64,000 nucleotides of DNA, from contig NZ_BKDJ01000002.1 in NCBI RefSeq assembly GCF_008580665.1, positions 1 through 64,000 of the forward strand. Direction: 5' to 3'. Below are positions 46,100-55,068 of this stretch, one piece after another. Under the pieces are notes generated by a model that had not been told where the DNA came from, ran no database searches, and was given only the letters and a program-made list of their open reading frames with translations. Numbering within the stretch: position 1 is the first letter of the stretch; every line of letters begins with the position of its first letter. Source of the stretch: Zafaria cholistanensis. GTDB taxonomy: Bacteria; Actinomycetota; Actinomycetes; Actinomycetales; Micrococcaceae. The position numbers and the translations under genes were made by a program.

Positions 46100-47022
46100 G
46101 CGCGCCGGAACGCGCCGACGTCGTGCTCGGTTCCGTTCCCAAACTTGGGCCCCTCTATGCCGCAGCCGCGGGTAAGCAGGCTGCCGGGTGGCGGCGCCGG
46201 CGGGCCGTGCGGGGACGCGGCCCCGGCGCTCCGGAGGAGGTGCTGCGGCTGCCCGCGGTCCGCCACGTGGTGCGCGGGGTGGCTGCCGATCCCGGACGCC
46301 TGGCCGCCTACCAGCGGCTGGTGGGGGATGCCCTCCGGGACACACTGCCCAGCGTCTACGTCCACGGACTGGCCTTCCCGGTGGCGGTCGGCGTCATGGT
46401 CCGCGCCGACTTTCCGCTGCCGCTGTTGGGGATGGTGCACTTGGGCAACGTGGTGGAGCACAGCCGGCCCATTGGCGTGGGGGAGGAACTGGAGATCGCC
46501 GCCTGGCCGGAGAACCTGCGCGCGCACCGGGCCGGAACGCGGGTGGACATGGTGGTGGAGGCCTCCGCCGGAGGGGTGCCCGTCTGGCGGGGCGTCTCCA
46601 CCTACCTCGCCAAAGGCATCGGTGCCGCGCCCGAACTGGCCCCCGGAGAACCACGGGCCTGCCTTCCGCCGGCGCCCACGGCGCGGTGGCAGCTGGACGC
46701 GGCCACCGGCAGGGCCTATGCCGCAGTGCTGGGGGACTATAACCCCATCCACCTGGGGGTCCTGCCCGCGAAGGCGCTGGGCCTGAAGAGGCCGATCGCC
46801 CACGGCATGTACCTGGCCGGGCGGGTGCTGGCCACTGCCGCCCCCAACGACTGCGGCTACCGCTGGAGCATCCGCTTCGAGGCCCCGGTGTTCCTGCCCG
46901 GCACGGTGGAGGTCGCGCTGGGTCCGCACAACGGCACGGTGGATTTTGAGGGCTGGAATGCGGCGTCCGGGCGGCGGCACTTCGCGGGCCGCGTCGGGGC
47001 CCTGCCGCCGGCGGAAACCTAG
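46096..47022 (+). CDS. MaoC-like 3-hydroxyacyl dehydratase, HtdX type
   Basis: 308-aa double hot-dog protein of the MaoC dehydratase family, a candidate for (R)-3-hydroxyacyl-CoA/ACP dehydration. The hydratase motif is YAAVLGDYNPIHLGVLPAKALGLKRPIAHGMYLAGRVLA near residue 215, with catalytic Asp/His in GDYNPIH. The N-terminal half is a degenerate hot dog. The fadE5-fadA2-fabG4-htdX set in this order matches mycobacterial Rv0244c to Rv0241c. The GTG overlaps fabG4 by 4 bp; the stop overlaps convergent amtB by 4 bp. Confidence 0.9.
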   Translation: MSAPERADVVLGSVPKLGPLYAAAAGKQAAGWRRRRAVRGRGPGAPEEVLRLPAVRHVVRGVAADPGRLAAYQRLVGDALRDTLPSVYVHGLAFPVAVGVMVRADFPLPLLGMVHLGNVVEHSRPIGVGEELEIAAWPENLRAHRAGTRVDMVVEASAGGVPVWRGVSTYLAKGIGAAPELAPGEPRACLPPAPTARWQLDAATGRAYAAVLGDYNPIHLGVLPAKALGLKRPIAHGMYLAGRVLATAAPNDCGYRWSIRFEAPVFLPGTVEVALGPHNGTVDFEGWNAASGRRHFAGRVGALPPAET

Positions 47023-48275
47023 GCGCGCATCCGTTCGGCCCCGCCCGTCCCGGACAGGGCGAACTCGTAGGCGGTTTCGGCATGTTCGGCCACATCGATG
47101 CCGGCAAGTTCGTCCTCGCGGCTGATCCGGAAGCCGATGGTGGCGTGGATAGCCGCCGCGAGGACCAGCGTGACGGCCCCGGAAAGCAGGATGGTGACCA
47201 GGACCGCCACCAGCTGGGCCACCAGCTGCCCCAGCCCGCCGCCATAGAAGAGCCCGCCATCGGCGCCGTCGGCCGGAAGCGCAACCAGGCCCAGGGCCAG
47301 GGTGCCGACCACGCCGGCCACCAGGTGGACGCCCACCACGTCGAGCGAGTCGTCATAGCCAAACCGGTACTTCAGCCCCACCGCCAGGGCGGACACCACG
47401 CCGGCGGCCAGGCCCAGGGCCACCGCCGCCAGGGGGCTGACGTTGGCGCAGGCAGGAGTGATCGCCACCAGGCCGGCCACGACGCCCGAGGCGGCACCCA
47501 GCGAGGTGGGGTGGCCGTCGCGGACCTTTTCCGTCGCGATCCAGCCGAGCAGCGCGGCCACCGGCGCGGCCAGGGTATTGACCCAAATCAGTCCGGCCTG
47601 TTCGGCCGTGGTGGCCGCTCCAGCGTTGAAGCCGAACCAGCCGAACCACAGCAGGCCCGCGCCGATCATGACAAAGGGGATGTTGTGCGGGCGGTGGGCC
47701 GGATCCTTTCCGAACCCGAGGCGCGGGCCCAGGACCAGGGCCAGGACCAGGGCCGCGGTGCCGGAACTGATCTCGACGACCGTTCCGCCGGCGAAGTCGA
47801 TCACCGGGCCGAACACGGAGCCCAGGGCCCCGTCCGGGCCCAGCAGCCCCCCGCCCCAGACCATGAACGCCAGCGGTGCGTAGACCAGGGTGACCCAGGC
47901 CGGGACGAAGGCGGCCCAGGCGCTGAACTTGGCGCGGTCGGCGATGGCGCCACTGATCAGGGCCACCGTGACCATGGCGAACGTTGCGCTGTACCCGGCC
48001 TTGACCAGGTCGGAAGTGCCCAGCAGGTCCTGCAGGCCAAAGCTGGCGAAGGGGTTTCCGAACAGCCCCCCGACACCCTGGCCCACGGTCATGGAGTAAC
48101 CCCACAGGACCCACACGACGCCCACGATGCCCGCCGAGGCGAAGCTCATCATCATCATGTTCAGGACGGCCTTCGCGCGCGTCATCCCACCGTAGAAAAG
48201 CCCCAAGGCCGGTGTCATCAGCAGCACCATCGCCGCCGAAACCATCATCCACACGTCCTGCGCGGTGAGCTGCAC
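47019..48275 (-). CDS. amtB: Ammonium transporter
   Basis: 418-aa Amt/MEP ammonium channel with eleven predicted membrane helices. It starts with TAQDVWMMVSAAMVLLMTPALGLFYGGMTRAKAVLNMMMMSF, and has the pore features DFAGGTVVEISSGTAALVLAL and GLLWFGWFGFNAGAA, and the twin-His region with VVGVHLVAGVVGTLALG. The GTG start has GGAAGGA upstream. No glnK or glnD follows; the gene ends in a 4-bp overlap with htdX. An AT-rich patch near 48340 upstream may hold the promoter. Confidence 0.95.
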   Translation of the reverse strand: MQLTAQDVWMMVSAAMVLLMTPALGLFYGGMTRAKAVLNMMMMSFASAGIVGVVWVLWGYSMTVGQGVGGLFGNPFASFGLQDLLGTSDLVKAGYSATFAMVTVALISGAIADRAKFSAWAAFVPAWVTLVYAPLAFMVWGGGLLGPDGALGSVFGPVIDFAGGTVVEISSGTAALVLALVLGPRLGFGKDPAHRPHNIPFVMIGAGLLWFGWFGFNAGAATTAEQAGLIWVNTLAAPVAALLGWIATEKVRDGHPTSLGAASGVVAGLVAITPACANVSPLAAVALGLAAGVVSALAVGLKYRFGYDDSLDVVGVHLVAGVVGTLALGLVALPADGADGGLFYGGGLGQLVAQLVAVLVTILLSGAVTLVLAAAIHATIGFRISREDELAGIDVAEHAETAYEFALSGTGGAERMRA

Positions 48276-48569
48276 CTGCGTTCCTTCCCGTCACGAATCC
48301 GCCATCCCGGTCCGCTGCTGCCGTCCGGGGTTACCTGGCCTTAATATTTGCGGCGCGGTGTTTCGGCCCCCCGCCGTCCCGGTTACGGGAGCATTGCGGG
48401 CCGGGCGGCTGCGTGAATACCGCGTGAAGGCGGTGTTACGGGCATGTTTACGGCCCGGTCAGGGCGCGTGTTGCGCCGTGAGTGGGAGAGGCACGGTAGA
48501 CTGGGCCGCAGGTGAGCCGGGAAGACTGGTCGGCATGTTCGTTGTCGACCCCTCCCGCAAAGGAAACCC

Positions 48570-49904
48570 ATGACCTTACCGAAGAACCGCCCCTTCCGCC
48601 CACTGATCGGACACGGCAGCTACGCCGAGGCCCTGCGCGTGGGCGAGATCCTCCGCAAGGAGACCGTTGGCGGCGCGCTGCTGGTCGCTGCGGCGGCGAT
48701 TGCCATCATTTGGGCCAATTCCCCGGCCGCGGAGAGCTACTTCGCCCTGCGGGACTTCAAGGTTGGATACGAGCCCTGGCACCTGCAGCTGAGCCTGGGC
48801 GCCTGGGCCGCGGATGGGCTCCTGGCCGTGTTCTTCTTCCTGGTCGGACTCGAACTCAAGCGCGAATTCGTCGCCGGCGACCTGCGCCAGCCGAGCAAGG
48901 CGGCGGTCCCCGTTGCGGCGGCCGTCGGCGGCGTGGTGGTCCCGGCGGCCATCTTCGCGGCGCTCAACTGGGGCAGCGCCGAGGCCGTGCGCGGCTGGGC
49001 GGTGCCCACCGCCACGGACATTGCGTTCGCCGTCGCAGTGCTGGCCGTCATCGGCTCGCACCTGCCCACCGCCCTGCGCCTGTTCCTGCTGACCCTCGCC
49101 GTGGTCGACGACCTCATCGCCATCGCCATCATCGCGATCTTCTACACCAGCGAGATCCATGCCGTCCCGCTGCTGCTGACCCTTGTCCCCGTGGCCGTCT
49201 ACGCCTTCCTGGCCCAGCGGTACCGCCGCTTCTTCGGGCTCAACCCGGCCGCCGCCTGGCTGATCCTGCTGCCCATCGGCGTCGTTGCCTGGGCCCTGCT
49301 GCACGCCTCCGGCATCCACGCCACCATGGCCGGCGTCGTGCTGGGCTTCACCATCCCGGTCCTGCACGGCAAGGCCAACGCCGAACCCGAAGCCGGTCCC
49401 GGGCTGGCCGAGGTCTTTGAGCACCGGTTCCGCCCCTTCTCCGCCGGGGTGGCAGTGCCGCTGTTTGCCTTCTTCTCCGCCGGGGTGGCGATTGGAGGCC
49501 TGGAGGGCCTGGCGGCGGTGGCCTCCGATCCGGTGGCGCTGGGCATCGTGGCCGGACTGGTGCTGGGCAAGCCGGTCGGCATCGTGGCCACCACCTGGCT
49601 CATGGCACGGTTCACCCGACTCCGGCTGGACCCCTCCCTCAAATGGGTCGACCTGTTCGGCATGGGTCTCCTGGCCGGCATCGGCTTCACCGTCTCGCTG
49701 CTGGTGGCCGAGCTTGCGTTCGGCGCCGACAGTGCGTACAACGACCATGCCAAGGTCGCGATCCTGGCCGCTTCCCTGGCCGCCGCCCTGCTGGCCGCGC
49801 TGGTGCTGACGGGCCGGAACCGGCACTACCGGACCGTTGAGGCCGAGGAGCGGGTGGACGCGAACCTGGATGGCATCCCGGACGTTTACCAGCGGGAGGG
49901 CTAG
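48570..49904 (+). CDS. nhaA: Na+/H+ antiporter NhaA
   Basis: 444-aa sodium/proton antiporter. It shows the NhaA fold with twelve helices: [46 protein letters not shown] (amphipathic entry region), [22 protein letters not shown], and the twin Asp site [22 protein letters not shown]. The C-terminal helices are [17 protein letters not shown] and [32 protein letters not shown] precedes the ATG; a possible -10 TAGACT lies at 48497-48502. Convergent with mshA, with 5 bp between stops. Confidence 0.96.
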   Translation: MTLPKNRPFRPLIGHGSYAEALRVGEILRKETVGGALLVAAAAIAIIWANSPAAESYFALRDFKVGYEPWHLQLSLGAWAADGLLAVFFFLVGLELKREFVAGDLRQPSKAAVPVAAAVGGVVVPAAIFAALNWGSAEAVRGWAVPTATDIAFAVAVLAVIGSHLPTALRLFLLTLAVVDDLIAIAIIAIFYTSEIHAVPLLLTLVPVAVYAFLAQRYRRFFGLNPAAAWLILLPIGVVAWALLHASGIHATMAGVVLGFTIPVLHGKANAEPEAGPGLAEVFEHRFRPFSAGVAVPLFAFFSAGVAIGGLEGLAAVASDPVALGIVAGLVLGKPVGIVATTWLMARFTRLRLDPSLKWVDLFGMGLLAGIGFTVSLLVAELAFGADSAYNDHAKVAILAASLAAALLAALVLTGRNRHYRTVEAEERVDANLDGIPDVYQREG

Positions 49905-49909
49905 CCCGG

Positions 49910-51148
49910 CTACAGCGGCAGCGCGACCCGCCCCAAGGCGTGCGCGTAGGAGGCCGACGCCGCCTCCGCGGTCCGTGCCCAGCTGAAGCCGGCGGCAAAC
50001 TCCGCGGCCCCGCTGCCCAGTTGGGCGGTGGCCAGCGGGGCATCGGCCAGGCGGGCCAGCGCCGCGGCCCAGCTGTCCGGGCGCAGGTCCGGCACCAGGA
50101 CCCCGGTGCGTCCGTGCACGACCGTGTGGCGCAGCCCGCCGACGTCGTGGGCCGCGACGGGAGTTCCGCAGGCCTGGGCTTCCATCGCCACCAGCCCGAA
50201 GGATTCGCTGTAGGAGGGCACCGCGACGACGTCGGCGGCCCGGAACCAGGAGGCCAGCTCCTCGGGCGGCAGCGGGTCCAGGTGCCGCACCTGGGCGCCG
50301 AGGCCCTCCTCGGCCACGAGGCGGTGCAGGTTCAGTTCAGGCGTGCCACTCAGCGCGCCGATGATGGTCAGGCCCACGTCGAGGTCCGGGCGGGTCCGGG
50401 CCAGCACGCCCAGCGCCCGGACCAGGATGTGCGGGCCTTTGAGCTTTTGGATCCTTCCGGCAAACAGCACCCGCAGGTGCCGCCGGGCGCCCGCGCCGTC
50501 CGCCTCGCCCCAGGGCCAGTCGGCCCGGCCGCGGGAGGGGCGGAACACGGTCAGGTCCACGCCCGGGGGCACGATGTCCACGCGCGCCGGATCTGCGCCG
50601 TAGTGCTCGCGCAGTTCGGTGATCTCCGCCGGGGTGTTGGCCGTGAGCCGGGAGGCGGAGGCCGCCAGCCTGGCCTCGGCCCGCAGCCGGTTGCCCGGCT
50701 CGTTCGCGTCGGCCTGGTGGTGCTTCTTGACCTTGCCCATGGTGTGCATGGTGTGCACCAGCGGAATGCCCCATCGCCCGGCCAGCCGCAGCCCGGCCAG
50801 GCCCGACATCCAGTAGTGGCTGTGGATGACGTCGTACCGCAGCGGCCCGCGCGCCGCGTCGATGCCGTCCACCAGTTCGGGGACCAGCCCGGGGATGCGT
50901 TCCTTTGGAACCGGTCCGGCCGGACCGGCCGGGACGTGGTGCACGGTGACCCCGGGGGCGATTCGCACGTGTCCGGCCGCGCCCCGGGTGAAGATGTCTA
51001 CCTCGGACCCTTCCGCGGCCAGCGCCAGCGCCAGCTGGCGGACGTAGACATTCAGCCCCCCGGCATCGCCCGATCCCGGCTGGGCAAGTGGCGACGTATG
51101 CAGCGAAAGCATGGCTACGCGAAGCCCGGGGCGGGGAAAGGGGGTCAT
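49910..51148 (-). CDS. mshA: D-inositol-3-phosphate glycosyltransferase (mycothiol step 1)
   Basis: 412-aa GT4 glycosyltransferase that joins UDP-GlcNAc and 1L-inositol 1-phosphate, the first step of mycothiol synthesis. Diagnostic blocks: QPGSGDAGGLNVYVRQLALAL, the acceptor site HSHYWMSGLAGLRLAGRWGIPLVHTMHTMGKVKK, NEPGNRLRAEARL, VPPGVDLTVFRP, FAGRIQKLKGPHILVRAL, and the donor EX7E region VPSYSESFGLVAMEAQACGTPVAA. AAGGAA lies before the ATG. mshC is in the same window, 7 kb away. Confidence 0.95.
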   Translation of the reverse strand: MTPFPRPGLRVAMLSLHTSPLAQPGSGDAGGLNVYVRQLALALAAEGSEVDIFTRGAAGHVRIAPGVTVHHVPAGPAGPVPKERIPGLVPELVDGIDAARGPLRYDVIHSHYWMSGLAGLRLAGRWGIPLVHTMHTMGKVKKHHQADANEPGNRLRAEARLAASASRLTANTPAEITELREHYGADPARVDIVPPGVDLTVFRPSRGRADWPWGEADGAGARRHLRVLFAGRIQKLKGPHILVRALGVLARTRPDLDVGLTIIGALSGTPELNLHRLVAEEGLGAQVRHLDPLPPEELASWFRAADVVAVPSYSESFGLVAMEAQACGTPVAAHDVGGLRHTVVHGRTGVLVPDLRPDSWAAALARLADAPLATAQLGSGAAEFAAGFSWARTAEAASASYAHALGRVALPL

Positions 51149-51279
51149 GGGGTTCCTTGCTGCGGGCCGGTCGGGGACCGGCGGACCTTCCCCACGAGGG
51201 TATCCTCCGCACCGGTTCGGCCGCCACTTGGGGGAGGGCCGGCCCGAACCGGGCCCCTGCGGTGGCCGCCCTCCCCGGC

Positions 51280-52968
51280 CTACTCCTTAATGGACTCCAA
51301 AGCCGCCGGGTTTTCCCCGACGCAGGGTTTCCCGGGTGCCGCCTGCGGTTCCGGGGCCGCCTGCGGGTCCGCGGGCTTCGGGCAAGCGGTAGCGCCCTCG
51401 TCCGCCCCCGCAGGGGGAGCCTGCCCGGCCGGCGGCTGCGGGGCAGCAGGAGCCGGCGGCGGGAGTGGCGACGGCTCGGGGGCGGGTGCCGGCTTGGGGT
51501 CGGGCGACGGCTCGGGGGCGGGCGCCGGCTCGGGGTCGGGCGACGGCTCGGGGGCGGGCGCCGGCTTGGGGTCGGGCGCCGGCACCGGATCGGGTGTCGG
51601 GACCGGACCGGGTGTCGGGACCGGACCGGGCACGGCGGGGGGGCTGGAGACCGGGTTCGGGGCGGGGGCCTTCGTGTCAGGCTTCCCCGCGGGCGGGTCC
51701 TGGGGGCCGGCCGGTTTCGCGGGTTGCGCCGGCTTTTCGGAGCCTTTCGGCTTCGTCGCCGAGCCGTCCTTCCCCGCCCCGTCCTTCCCGGAGCCGTCCT
51801 TGTCCGAACTGTTCGTAGCGGAACCGGTTTTGCCGGTGGTGGTCTTCGGGATGGCCGCCACCCCCACCCCGGATCCTCCGGCACGTCCCAGCGCGGACCC
51901 GGCAGCCAGCGAATCGCGCACCGCGAGCTGTTCGCGGGGCGTCAGCGGGGCGGGCTGCCCCGGAACACGCGGCAGGTAGAGGGCGGGGTCCACCCACTGA
52001 CCGTCCAGGTAAACCTCGAAGTGGACATGGCAGCCGGTTGAATTGCCGGTCGTGCCGGACAGAGCGATCAACTGGCCGCGCTTGACCTTTTCCCCCACGC
52101 GGGCCAGTAGCAGGGAATTGTGGCTGTAGGCCGTGCGGACGCCGCTGCCGTGTTCGATTGCCACGCGCTGGCCGGAGTGTCCCGCCCACTGCGACTGGAC
52201 CACGGTGCCGTCCTCGGAGGCCCGCACCGGGGAGCCGCAGGGCATCGCGTAGTCCTGCCCGATGTGCAGGTGGGAGCCGGGACCGGTCGGGTTCAGGCGC
52301 CAGCCGAAGGGGCTGGTGATTGTCACGGACGCAACGGGATGCGCCAGCGCCAACCGGCCGGGCAGTTGCGCCGGGGCGCCGATGAGCAGGGCCTGCCCCA
52401 GGGAGGCGTGGTCCTGCGGCGCATTCTCCGCGACAGCACCCCCGCCGCCCTGCGCTGCCGGGGAGGCCGTCCGCGGGGCGCGCGCCAGGCCTTCTCCCGC
52501 CGGGACCCATCCGGCGGCCGCCACGGCGGGCACGACGACGGCGCGTGGCGCGGAACGGCCGGCCGGCCCGTCCGACGCCGCGGTGCGTACCTCCATCGAG
52601 GCAGAACCGGTAAAGGCTATCGATCCGGCCGCCAGTAGCATTCCCAGCGCGGCCATCGGCCGGCCCGGGAATCCCGCCAGCACAGCGGCGGCCACCCGGT
52701 GCCCCGCCGAATGCGTGGTGGAATGCTTCCCGGGGCGGCGGTGCTCCGTCTTCCCGCCCGCAGTTGCCCCGTCCAGCGCGGGTCCGCCGAGCGTCCCCCC
52801 GGCCGGTATCTCCCCGTTTGGCATCTCCCCGTTCAGGGGGGCCCCGTTCGAGGGTGCTCCCTGTATCCCGGCCCCTTCGCCGGCCTTCCGGGGCGTCCCC
52901 TCCGGAAGGCCGCCCTTTTGGTGCGCGGCATGGCGGGGCGATGCTTGCGGACGAGTGTTGCGTTTCAT
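51280..52968 (-). CDS. Secreted M23 peptidoglycan endopeptidase with proline-rich tail
   Basis: 562-aa M23 metallopeptidase. The N-terminus is a 90-residue polar region with NGAPLNGEMPNGEIP-like repeats, then a hydrophobic segment (AAAVLAGFPGRPMAALGMLLAAGSIAF) acting as signal or anchor. The catalytic domain has ASVTITSPFGWRLNPTGPGSHLHIGQDYAMPCGSPV and NSTGCHVHFEVYLDGQWVDP with the HxH and HxxxD ligands. The C-terminal 160 residues are Pro/Lys/Ala rich (PAPAPEPSPDP repeats), probably for wall passage. AGGGGG lies before the ATG. The 280-bp upstream gap contains no known riboswitch. Confidence 0.92.
   Translation of the reverse strand: MKRNTRPQASPRHAAHQKGGLPEGTPRKAGEGAGIQGAPSNGAPLNGEMPNGEIPAGGTLGGPALDGATAGGKTEHRRPGKHSTTHSAGHRVAAAVLAGFPGRPMAALGMLLAAGSIAFTGSASMEVRTAASDGPAGRSAPRAVVVPAVAAAGWVPAGEGLARAPRTASPAAQGGGGAVAENAPQDHASLGQALLIGAPAQLPGRLALAHPVASVTITSPFGWRLNPTGPGSHLHIGQDYAMPCGSPVRASEDGTVVQSQWAGHSGQRVAIEHGSGVRTAYSHNSLLLARVGEKVKRGQLIALSGTTGNSTGCHVHFEVYLDGQWVDPALYLPRVPGQPAPLTPREQLAVRDSLAAGSALGRAGGSGVGVAAIPKTTTGKTGSATNSSDKDGSGKDGAGKDGSATKPKGSEKPAQPAKPAGPQDPPAGKPDTKAPAPNPVSSPPAVPGPVPTPGPVPTPDPVPAPDPKPAPAPEPSPDPEPAPAPEPSPDPKPAPAPEPSPLPPPAPAAPQPPAGQAPPAGADEGATACPKPADPQAAPEPQAAPGKPCVGENPAALESIKE
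51465..51640 (-). repeat. Degenerate coding repeats of the M23 C-terminus
   Basis: GC-rich near-repeats of about 42 bp encode alternating KPAPAPEPSPDP/EPAPAPEPSPDP units, followed by shorter PVPTPGPVPTPDP units. Typical slippage-prone wall-spanning segment. Confidence 0.8.
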
Positions 52969-53213
52969 ATTGGTCCCCCTGGTATTTGGCTCCCCAGCCA
53001 AAACATGCGCCACCCTCAGGGCCTGGGCGGATGCCCGGTGTCGGACTCCGCGGACAGGCCCCGTGGTGCATGTCAGGGCCCACGCTAACCGGTAGGGCGC
53101 GGCAGGGTCCACGTACCGGGGAAAATTGGGAGGCGTTCCCGGCAAACTCACAGGATGCCTCATCCCCCTTGCCGGGCCGCTGCGGCGGGGGCTCTGCGGC
53201 AGGCATCAAAGAA

Positions 53214-53246
53214 AAGACCCCGGCCGGGAAACCCGGCCGGGGTCTT
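53214..53246 (-). terminator. Terminator of the tRNA-Leu gene
   Basis: 15-bp perfect stem AAGACCCCGGCCGGG/CCCGGCCGGGGTCTT with a 3-nt loop; on the reverse strand it is followed by TTCTTT. It starts 5 bp downstream of the tRNA. The rest of the gap to the M23 gene (52969-53213) holds no gene. Confidence 0.85.
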
Positions 53247-53251
53247 CGCTG

Positions 53252-53336
53252 TGCGCGGAGGGGGACTTGAACCCCCACCCACTATACGTGGACTAGCACC
53301 TCAAGCTAGCGCGTCTGCCTATTCCGCCACCCGCGC
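53252..53336 (-). tRNA. tRNA-Leu (anticodon GAG)
   Basis: On the reverse strand the 85-nt gene starts GCGCGGGTGGCGGAAT, with the long class II variable arm of tRNA-Leu. The anticodon stem CTAGC/GCTAG encloses loop TTGAGGT, giving anticodon GAG. The T loop is GTTCAAGTC and the acceptor stem GCGCGGG pairs with TCCGCGC (one G-U), discriminator A. CCA is not encoded. Confidence 0.95.
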
Positions 53337-53514
53337 AGGTGTCAACGATCCCCGTTCCCAGTTCCGCAAGGAACTTCGTCTCCGGCGATCGCGGCGAGAA
53401 AGACTCTAGCACCCTTTGCGCGCAGACACAAAACCGGGCTCCCGCAGGCCGTTCCGCCTGCTTCGGGCAGCTGACTAGGCTGTAGCCATCATGCGCAATG
53501 GAAGGCGGCACACC

Positions 53515-54888
53515 ATGACCCATCCCCGGCCCGTTCCCCCGCAACCCCGGCACGCAGGGCCCGCCCCCGAGCCCGCCGTGTCCCAGCCCGCGCCTTCGGC
53601 GGCCGACGAGGTCGTGGAGATCTGCCGCAACCTCATCCGCTTCGACACCTCCAACTTCGGCGGCAACCAGGGCCCCGGCGAGCGCGCGGCGGCCGAGTAC
53701 GTTGCCGGACTCTTGGCCGGGGCCGGTTTGGAACCGGAACTGTACGAGGCGGCACCGGGGCGCACGAGCGTGGTGGCCCGCATGGAGGGCCGCGATCCGT
53801 CCCTGCCTGCACTGGTGGTCCATGGACACCTGGATGTGGTGCCGGCCGCCAAGGAAGACTGGAGCGTGGACCCGTTCGCGGCCGAGGTGCGCGAGGGAAT
53901 GGTCTGGGGCCGGGGGGCCGTGGACATGAAGGACATGGACGCGATGATCCTGGCCGTCCTGCGCCAGATGGGCCGTGACGGCACCCGCCCGCGCCGGGAC
54001 CTGGTGTTCGCGTTTTTCGCGGATGAGGAGGCCGGAGGCGGGTATGGGGCCCGGTGGATGGTGGAGAGGCATCCTGAGGCCTTCGCCGGAGCTACCGAGG
54101 CGATCAGCGAGGTGGGCGGATTTTCCGCCACCATCGGCGGCCGCCGGACCTACCTGCTGCAGACGGCGGAAAAGGGCATTGCCTGGTTGGACCTGAAGGC
54201 CACCGGGCGGGCAGGGCACGGTTCGCAGATCAATGATGAGAATGCCGTCACGCTGCTGGCCGGTGCGGTCTCGCGCATCGGCACGCACAGGTGGCCGCTG
54301 GAGTACACGGACACCACGCGGGCGTTCATGGAAGGCGTTGCCGAATTGACCGGGATTGAGTTTACTCCCGACGACCCGTCCCGTCTTTTGGAGGAGTTGG
54401 GGACCGTGGCGCGGTTCGTGGGGGCGACGCTGCAGAACACCTCCAATCCGACCCTCCTGCGGGCCGGGTACAAGCACAATGTGATTCCGGGCGCGGCGGA
54501 GGCAGCAATCGACTGCCGCACCCTGCCGGGGCAGGATGAACTGGTGCTGGATGCGGTGCGCCGGCTGGCGGGACCGGGCATCGATATCACCTCCGCCCAC
54601 AGCGACATCTCCCTTGAGGTGCCCTTTGCCGGGAACCTGGTCGATTCGATGGTGGACAGCCTCAAGGCCGAGGATCCGGAGGCGGTGGTGCTTCCGTACA
54701 TGCTCTCCGGGGGGACGGACAACAAGTCCCTGGCCCGGCTGGGTATCACCGGCTACGGCTTCGCCCCGCTGCGCCTGCCGGCGGACCTGGACTTCACCGG
54801 CATGTTCCATGGCGTCGACGAGCGCGTGCCCGTCGATTCGCTCAAGTTCGGGACGCGCGTGCTGCACCGCCTGCTCACCAGCTACTGA
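53515..54888 (+). CDS. M20 family metallopeptidase
   Basis: 457-aa zinc hydrolase of the M20/M25/M40 family, acting on small peptides or N-acyl amino acids. The metal site is VHGHLDVVPAAKEDWSVDPFAAE near residue 100, GRGAVDMKDMDAMILAVL gives the bridging Asp, FFADEEAGGGYGARWMVE the catalytic Glu-Glu, and a last His lies in GMFHGVDERVPVDSLKFG. The dimer lid begins KATGRAGHGSQINDENAVTLLAGAV. The ATG at 53515 is preferred over 53491 because GGAAGG lies before it. A possible -10 TAGGCT is at 53475-53480. Confidence 0.92.
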   Translation: MTHPRPVPPQPRHAGPAPEPAVSQPAPSAADEVVEICRNLIRFDTSNFGGNQGPGERAAAEYVAGLLAGAGLEPELYEAAPGRTSVVARMEGRDPSLPALVVHGHLDVVPAAKEDWSVDPFAAEVREGMVWGRGAVDMKDMDAMILAVLRQMGRDGTRPRRDLVFAFFADEEAGGGYGARWMVERHPEAFAGATEAISEVGGFSATIGGRRTYLLQTAEKGIAWLDLKATGRAGHGSQINDENAVTLLAGAVSRIGTHRWPLEYTDTTRAFMEGVAELTGIEFTPDDPSRLLEELGTVARFVGATLQNTSNPTLLRAGYKHNVIPGAAEAAIDCRTLPGQDELVLDAVRRLAGPGIDITSAHSDISLEVPFAGNLVDSMVDSLKAEDPEAVVLPYMLSGGTDNKSLARLGITGYGFAPLRLPADLDFTGMFHGVDERVPVDSLKFGTRVLHRLLTSY

Positions 54889-54910
54889 GGGCCCGGGGAC
54901 ACGTTCCCGG

Positions 54911-55035
54911 GGACACGGACCCGTGTCCTCAGGCACGGGCTCCCCGCCGCGACCGCAACCCGCCCTGCCCACATCCCACCGTCCACATCCCATCGTCCAT
55001 GCCCGCCATCCACGCCCGGCCGTCCACCCCGCCTG
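54911..55035. repeat. Hairpin and short repeats between the M20 and acyl-CoA dehydrogenase genes
   Basis: GGACACGG-AC-CCGTGTCC (54911-54928) is a possible terminator. From 54967 the sequence has degenerate copies of a 14-bp unit CACATCCCAYCGTC. No gene lies in 54889-55068. Confidence 0.6.
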
Positions 55036-55068
55036 CGGGTCCGGCACCCGAGCCCAGGAGAAAACCCC

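Noticed and set aside
48276-48569. GlnR or AmtR site before amtB
   Set aside because: GTTAC occurs twice (48330, 48382) and GTTTC once, but the spacing and second half-sites do not match a GlnR box, and no AmtR palindrome is present.
52969-53213. Possible c-di-AMP (ydaO) riboswitch upstream of the M23 endopeptidase
   Set aside because: This riboswitch often precedes actinobacterial wall hydrolases, so I read the reverse strand for its conserved blocks. I could not find the usual GGGGTGAAT-like and CTCGTAGG-like elements, so I do not call it. A covariance model search would decide.
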